From NCBI RefSeq assembly GCF_938036805.1, contig NZ_CALHWC010000193.1:1-17588 (forward strand): DNA of 17,588 nt, given 5' to 3'. A program made the translations under genes and the position numbers. The notes under the pieces were generated by a model. That model was not told the origin of the DNA, did no database searches, and was given only the letters and a program-made list of their open reading frames with translations. This DNA is from an uncultured Streptococcus sp. Lineage in GTDB: Bacteria > Bacillota > Bacilli > Lactobacillales > Streptococcaceae. Shown here one piece after another: positions 13,846 through 17,588 of this stretch. Numbering within the stretch: the first letter of the stretch is position 1; every line of letters begins with the position of its first letter.

Positions 13846-14744
13846 CAAAGTACCCCCATCAAGAGATAAACAGCAACGGACAGAACCATGGTCGTCTCCG
13901 TGATATAAGTATAACGCTCCACCCGCTCCCGGATATTAAAGCGAGTTGGATCCTTGATAAACTGCTCAAACTGGATGGTCATCCAGATGACATTCAGCAC
14001 CAAGACTACTACTCCGACATGGGAAATATTCCAGAGGAGAACGAAATTGGTCAAGATATCCAGCAGCGTCACCACCTCGATAAAGCGAGTAGCTTTTTTG
14101 TAGCCAAAAAGCATAGAATAAGTCACATACTCGGTCTCGTCTTTTGGCGCCCGAATCTTGCGGCAGACTTCCCAGATCAGACTTGGGAAATACATAGTAA
14201 AGGCCAGCAAGACGGTCGGCAAGGACAAGAGAGGCAGATTGTACTTGTAGCAGACAAAAGAGATGGTATAGAGATTCAAAATCATCATGACCGGATTATG
14301 GGTCACTAGAGCCAGCGGCAGAGAATTTTGAATCTTGTCACGCTTGAAGAACCAGAAGGACATGAGGGTTCCGTAGATATAGAGGAAGAGGAACCAGCCG
14401 ATATTGTTCATAAAGAGGATATTGAGAAGTACAGAGACAGCTACGATAAAGCTGAGGGCAATAGCCAAGTCCTTCTTTTTCACTCGTCCAGATGGCAGAG
14501 CCCGATGAGGAAAGAGGCGTCTATCAGTCTCATAGTCCTTGAAATCATCCGCAATCCGCAGAATCATCAGAAAGACAAAAATCGTAAAAATTCCGATTAA
14601 CTCCTGATGGTCAAAGTGAAAGGTGGTCACTCCGTCATTGAGCAAGAGGACAAAATAAATCTCAAAAAACATGATGGCAGCCACAAAAAAGCGTGGCAGC
14701 AAAGGAAACATTTCCTTATAATAAACAGCTAATCGTTTAAACAT
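13845..14744 (-). CDS. UbiA-family membrane prenyltransferase
   Basis: The 299-residue integral membrane protein has about 7-9 hydrophobic segments. The first Asp-rich motif is at 66-74 (DDFKDYETD), followed by RRLFPHRALPSG. The second is at about 192-205 (EVCRKIRAPKDETE, then YVTYSMLFG). This matches a bacterial UbiA subgroup with R..DD.KD and E..RKIR..DE signatures. UbiA enzymes transfer a prenyl chain from its diphosphate to an acceptor (aromatic ring, heme, sugar phosphate or glycerol phosphate). No quinone or heme genes lie nearby, so a lipid-type acceptor is more likely; this is inference. GGAG lies 7 bases before the ATG, and the start overlaps the PSD-like gene by 16 bases, suggesting translational coupling. 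Confidence 0.82.
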   Translation of the reverse strand: MFKRLAVYYKEMFPLLPRFFVAAIMFFEIYFVLLLNDGVTTFHFDHQELIGIFTIFVFLMILRIADDFKDYETDRRLFPHRALPSGRVKKKDLAIALSFIVAVSVLLNILFMNNIGWFLFLYIYGTLMSFWFFKRDKIQNSLPLALVTHNPVMMILNLYTISFVCYKYNLPLLSLPTVLLAFTMYFPSLIWEVCRKIRAPKDETEYVTYSMLFGYKKATRFIEVVTLLDILTNFVLLWNISHVGVVVLVLNVIWMTIQFEQFIKDPTRFNIRERVERYTYITETTMVLSVAVYLLMGVL

Positions 14745-15601
14745 AGCTTTTCTCCAATCTTTTCACCCATTTGAATCTGGGTTTCTATTCCGAGGTCTGA
14801 GTAATTCAGGATATCCTGATCCAAGCGAATCGTGCCTGCTGGATAGAGGACAAGAATAGTTGAGCCACCCAGACCAAAGCAGCCCTTCTCCTGTCCCCTG
14901 ACCAAATAGTCCCGACTGTGATTGTATATTCTTCCGACCAAGAGAGCCCCCACTTCCATCTGCAGGACTGGCCCTAGCTCGGTATCTAAAAGACAGTATT
15001 CTCTTTTGTTTTCCTTGTAAATCAAGCGCCGCTTCTGGGCTACCTGCCTGACCGTATGCAGGCGGCCTTTGATTTTTCGTCTTCGGATAATTCTGCCGGA
15101 TTCAGCAGCCAAATAGCGGTGCAGATCTTCCACTCCCAAGCGATAGACCAGCGCTGTTCCTCCACTAAATAGCTGAGCTAAGTCATCATCCAACAGTAAG
15201 TCAGCTAGCCTGTATGTCTGCCCCTTAATCATCAGTTGCAAGTTCTGACTGATGGTGAAAACCTCTAACTTAGCATCCGCAACTGCCAGTACTTGACTGT
15301 CAGGGCAGACTGGACGCAGATCAGGCTTTATTTTTCGCTGGAAGAAAGCCGCAAAGCTAGGATAGGGCCCAGCTTCATAGTCAGCCAGATTCAGCTGATA
15401 ACTTTCCACAAAAGCTGCTATTTTCTTGCGAGAAAAAGGAGTGTAGTCTTTCAAAGTCAGAAGATAAGACAGGCTAGGTCGGGTCAAGATAGGCAATAAG
15501 AAGCGACCCCATGCAGTACCATAAAGCTTGTCTAACAGACCTGACTTGTATTCTGTCGATTCCACTACTTGGCCAGTCCTTCTCTGATAGACCTTAACCA
15601 T
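14729..15601 (-). CDS. Phosphatidylserine decarboxylase-like protein with an altered His motif
   Basis: The 290-residue protein resembles the roughly 295-residue clostridial type of phosphatidylserine decarboxylase along its length: YQRRTGQVVESTEYKSG at the start, PSFAAFFQRKIKPDLRPV, ADAKLEVF, EDLHRYLAAESG, YKENKREYCLLDT, VGALLVGRIY, and GCFGLGGSTILVLYPAGTI. The normal enzyme cleaves itself at the Ser of GST to form a pyruvoyl cofactor and converts phosphatidylserine to phosphatidylethanolamine. Ser247 and Asp109 are present and so is the first His (His161), but Leu164 stands where the family has the second His (DYHRxH), and SPADG has become AVADA. Self-processing may therefore be changed or lost. 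I start at the ATG at 15601; an upstream TTG at 15622 has no ribosome site. It overlaps its PssA-like partner by 8 bases. Confidence 0.85.
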   Translation of the reverse strand: MVKVYQRRTGQVVESTEYKSGLLDKLYGTAWGRFLLPILTRPSLSYLLTLKDYTPFSRKKIAAFVESYQLNLADYEAGPYPSFAAFFQRKIKPDLRPVCPDSQVLAVADAKLEVFTISQNLQLMIKGQTYRLADLLLDDDLAQLFSGGTALVYRLGVEDLHRYLAAESGRIIRRRKIKGRLHTVRQVAQKRRLIYKENKREYCLLDTELGPVLQMEVGALLVGRIYNHSRDYLVRGQEKGCFGLGGSTILVLYPAGTIRLDQDILNYSDLGIETQIQMGEKIGEKLCLND

Positions 15602-16226
15602 GGGGCAGAACCCCCAGACCAATCAGACTTGCAACAGCTAAAATCGCAAAGACTAGGTAGGCCAGCTTATTCGGCTTGGGAATCCGGCAGTTGTAGACAA
15701 ATAGGACGGTCAGCAAAAGAGACAAGCACAGCCACACCCAAGCAAAGAAACCAGGCGCCAGCCATTGACAGACCAGATAGGTCAGAGGAAAAAAGAGGGC
15801 GCTGTAAGTCACGGGCAAGCCGATAAAATAAGAGCCAGATCCTTCATCATGCTTGGCCAAGCGATTAAAATGGGCCAAGCGCGTGACTGCGGCCAAGACA
15901 TAGAGGACAGCCAAGATGATATTGGCCGCTCCCAAGGGCAGCTGAGTCATGAGGAGCACAGCCGGGAGAGCTGCAAAGCTAATCATGTCGCAGAGCGAAT
16001 CAATCTCAATGCCGAAGCGCTTCTGACTTTCAGTCCGCTTCATCCGTCGCGCCACCACACCATCAAAGAGGTCGCAGATACCGCTAAGGATAAAGGCCAT
16101 CATGGCTAGCCGCAGCTGGGACTGAATGATGGCATAGACTGCCAAAAGTGCAAAAGCAGCGCCCGTATAGGTCAGGATAACAGATTTGTCGTATTCACCG
16201 ATAAACAAAGGTTCATTCTTCTTCAT
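15594..16226 (-). CDS. CDP-alcohol phosphatidyltransferase, PssA-like (phosphatidylserine synthase candidate)
   Basis: The 210-residue membrane protein carries the full CDP-alcohol phosphotransferase motif: Asp52, Asp55-Gly56, Ala59-Arg60, then Gly72, Asp76 and Asp80 (CDLFDGVVAR and FGIEIDSLCD). The 11-residue gap between AR and G, together with FGIxIDSLCD, recalls the clostridial phosphatidylserine synthase subgroup. About six hydrophobic segments follow the usual fold. The family joins the CMP-linked phosphatidyl group of CDP-diacylglycerol to an alcohol. Because the next gene is a phosphatidylserine decarboxylase-like protein, L-serine is the likeliest acceptor, but other alcohols are possible. 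All four metal-binding aspartates are intact. The ATG overlaps the preceding dikinase gene by 14 bases; AGGAG is 12 bases upstream, rather far. Confidence 0.85.
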   Translation of the reverse strand: MKKNEPLFIGEYDKSVILTYTGAAFALLAVYAIIQSQLRLAMMAFILSGICDLFDGVVARRMKRTESQKRFGIEIDSLCDMISFAALPAVLLMTQLPLGAANIILAVLYVLAAVTRLAHFNRLAKHDEGSGSYFIGLPVTYSALFFPLTYLVCQWLAPGFFAWVWLCLSLLLTVLFVYNCRIPKPNKLAYLVFAILAVASLIGLGVLPHG

Positions 16227-17586
16227 GAATTCTTATTTCTCCTCTTCTTCCATCTAAAGTAACCAGCATGCCAGTTTTTAGCAGCTGAGTTGCATTCTTG
16301 GCGCAGACCAGAGCTGGAATCCCACATTCCCGAGCGACAATGGAGGCATGGCAGAGAACTCCACCATACTCTGTTACAAGACCACCTAGAATACCGAAAA
16401 CATAGCTCCAGCCAGTATCTGTATAGCGAGTGACAAGGATTTCTCCCGGTTCAATCGTCTCAATATCCGCCAAATCCAAGAGAACTCGAACCCGACCGGT
16501 TACCTGGCCGCTGCTGGCTGGCATTCCCGTCAGCAGAACCTGACTCTCATAGGCTACTTCTTCCAAGCTCATCTCTTTATCAGTCAAATCACCTACTGGC
16601 TCAAAATTCCGATAGGCCTGGCAATAATGCCGATTATCAGCCGCTTCTTCTTGAAGCTGGTCGGCAGTCTTTTGCCCTTCCATAAAGGAGGTCAGGCTTT
16701 CTTTCTTAATGTAAAAAATATCTTGAAAATCTTTCAGAAAACCTCGCTTTTCGTAGGCCTGGCCGAGTTTGAGGCTAATCTGGCGAATGAGGTGGTAATA
16801 GCGCGTAGAAATATCCTTGAACTCCTCCCGCCACCAGAGCAAGTTCCGCAGGTCTTGACTGATTTTTTCTATCTTTTTCTGCTTGGCTCGAGATAGATGA
16901 GCAAGATCAAGTTCAGACTCTGAGACAAGACTGAGCGAAGCTCTAGCCGCTTGGTAATACGCTGAATCAGCAAGCAACTGTTGGACCGCTGTCAGGACCT
17001 GATGAGCATCTTCTTCGTAACTGGCTACTCGCAAGTCCAGCTCCCGAGCCGAGTGGTAGCCAAAGTCCTTTTGAAAATCCTGAATCTTGATAAAATCAGC
17101 TCGCTCAGGATATTGTGCAGCCAGTTGCTGCAACTCTTCCACCGATAGCTTCAGCCAGTCGTTTGTCAACTTCTCATCCGCCAAAACAAGATCTGCAGCT
17201 TCCAGCATCCGAGCCAAAGGCTTGGTATGCGAAACATTTCCTAACTTAGCTATCAGTTGGAAAAATTCATCGACCGTCAGCCATTTGAGGAGACTGGTCT
17301 TTTTCATAGACAGCTGGACCGTATTGATGTAGGCCTGCCAGAAATAAGTTCCCTCACTGTCTAAATAAGCCTGATTTAGCACTAACTGCCAAAGACTCTC
17401 GACCTGCTGCAGCGGGCTTTGGTCGTTCAGTTCTCCTATTTCTTGATTCAGGCGGTTAAATTGCTTACGCAACTCTTGCAGCTTGTCTGGCGCCTGATGC
17501 AGAAAAGCCTTAGTTACTTTTTGCGTTTTTAACGCTACCCGCAGGAAATTCAAGAGCAAGGCTGGACTTAATTTGCTGGTAAAACC
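16213..17586 (-). CDS. Second RPH/PEP-synthase-like dikinase, C-terminal part (runs off the window)
   Basis: The frame stays open to the window edge. A TTG at 17559 could be read as a start, but codons continue in frame before it (GFTSKLSPA) without a stop, and the N-terminal ATP-grasp domain is missing, so the 5' end lies outside. The visible 458 residues include the helical middle domain (FGYHSARELDLRVASYEED) and a C-terminal swivelling domain with PASSGQVTGRVRV, TDTGWSYVF, and GGVLCHASIVARECGIPAL holding the phospho-accepting His. It has the same domain layout as the dikinase at 11362-13845 but is clearly diverged, so the two are paralogues probably acting on different acceptors or at different steps. 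It is the earliest visible gene of the operon and overlaps the PssA-like gene by 14 bases. Confidence 0.8.
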   Translation of the reverse strand, partial: GFTSKLSPALLLNFLRVALKTQKVTKAFLHQAPDKLQELRKQFNRLNQEIGELNDQSPLQQVESLWQLVLNQAYLDSEGTYFWQAYINTVQLSMKKTSLLKWLTVDEFFQLIAKLGNVSHTKPLARMLEAADLVLADEKLTNDWLKLSVEELQQLAAQYPERADFIKIQDFQKDFGYHSARELDLRVASYEEDAHQVLTAVQQLLADSAYYQAARASLSLVSESELDLAHLSRAKQKKIEKISQDLRNLLWWREEFKDISTRYYHLIRQISLKLGQAYEKRGFLKDFQDIFYIKKESLTSFMEGQKTADQLQEEAADNRHYCQAYRNFEPVGDLTDKEMSLEEVAYESQVLLTGMPASSGQVTGRVRVLLDLADIETIEPGEILVTRYTDTGWSYVFGILGGLVTEYGGVLCHASIVARECGIPALVCAKNATQLLKTGMLVTLDGRRGEIRIHEEE

Positions 17587-17588
17587 TT

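Noticed and set aside
16213..17559. Complete 448-residue gene starting at TTG 17559
   Set aside because: The frame is open upstream to the window edge, no ribosome site is evident, and the family normally has an ATP-grasp domain before this point.

Overview
The window most likely comes from a Streptococcus of the mitis/sanguinis type. The evidence is a very large cell-wall M26 zinc metalloprotease of the streptococcal IgA1 protease/ZmpB family, with a YSIRK-like signal peptide (YSFRK), an N-terminal LPKTG sorting motif, G5 domains and the HEMTH active site. The compact, overlapping low-to-mid-GC gene organisation agrees. I can support the genus but not the species.

Layout: (1) Positions 3-257 (+) are the 3' end of an EVE-domain (UPF0310) protein cut by the window edge, closed by a hairpin terminator. 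(2) A 328-bp gap follows, with no recognisable gene but a good promoter at its right end. (3) Positions 586-1377 (+) encode a DUF4037-type nucleotidyltransferase. It faces the protease gene, and both appear to share one bidirectional terminator (1391-1434). (4) Positions 1461-10118 (-) encode a 2885-residue M26 protease. Its stalk carries 29 tandem 18-residue repeats and five tandem 96-residue G5 modules, and it has its own promoter at 10155-10183. (5) Positions 10299-17588 (-) hold six same-strand genes that overlap by 1-16 bases and must be one operon. In transcription order they are: an RPH/PEP-synthase-like dikinase (5' part outside the window), a CDP-alcohol phosphatidyltransferase (PssA-like), a phosphatidylserine decarboxylase-like protein (PSD), a UbiA-family prenyltransferase, a second RPH-like dikinase, and a large GNAT-fold acyltransferase. 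The operon's 5' end and promoter lie beyond the window.

The operon is the most interesting part. PssA plus PSD would make phosphatidylserine and then phosphatidylethanolamine, a lipid streptococci are generally not known to make. The two enzymes sit inside a cassette with two ATP-dependent swivelling-histidine dikinases, a UbiA prenyltransferase and an acyltransferase. This suggests a dedicated pathway for an unusual amino-, prenyl- or acyl-modified lipid. In addition, the PSD-like protein keeps the GGST pyruvoyl-forming site but has Leu in place of the second His of the DYHRxH motif, so its maturation or chemistry may differ from the classical enzyme. The lipid product is inference; the gene families and the residue change are read from the sequence.
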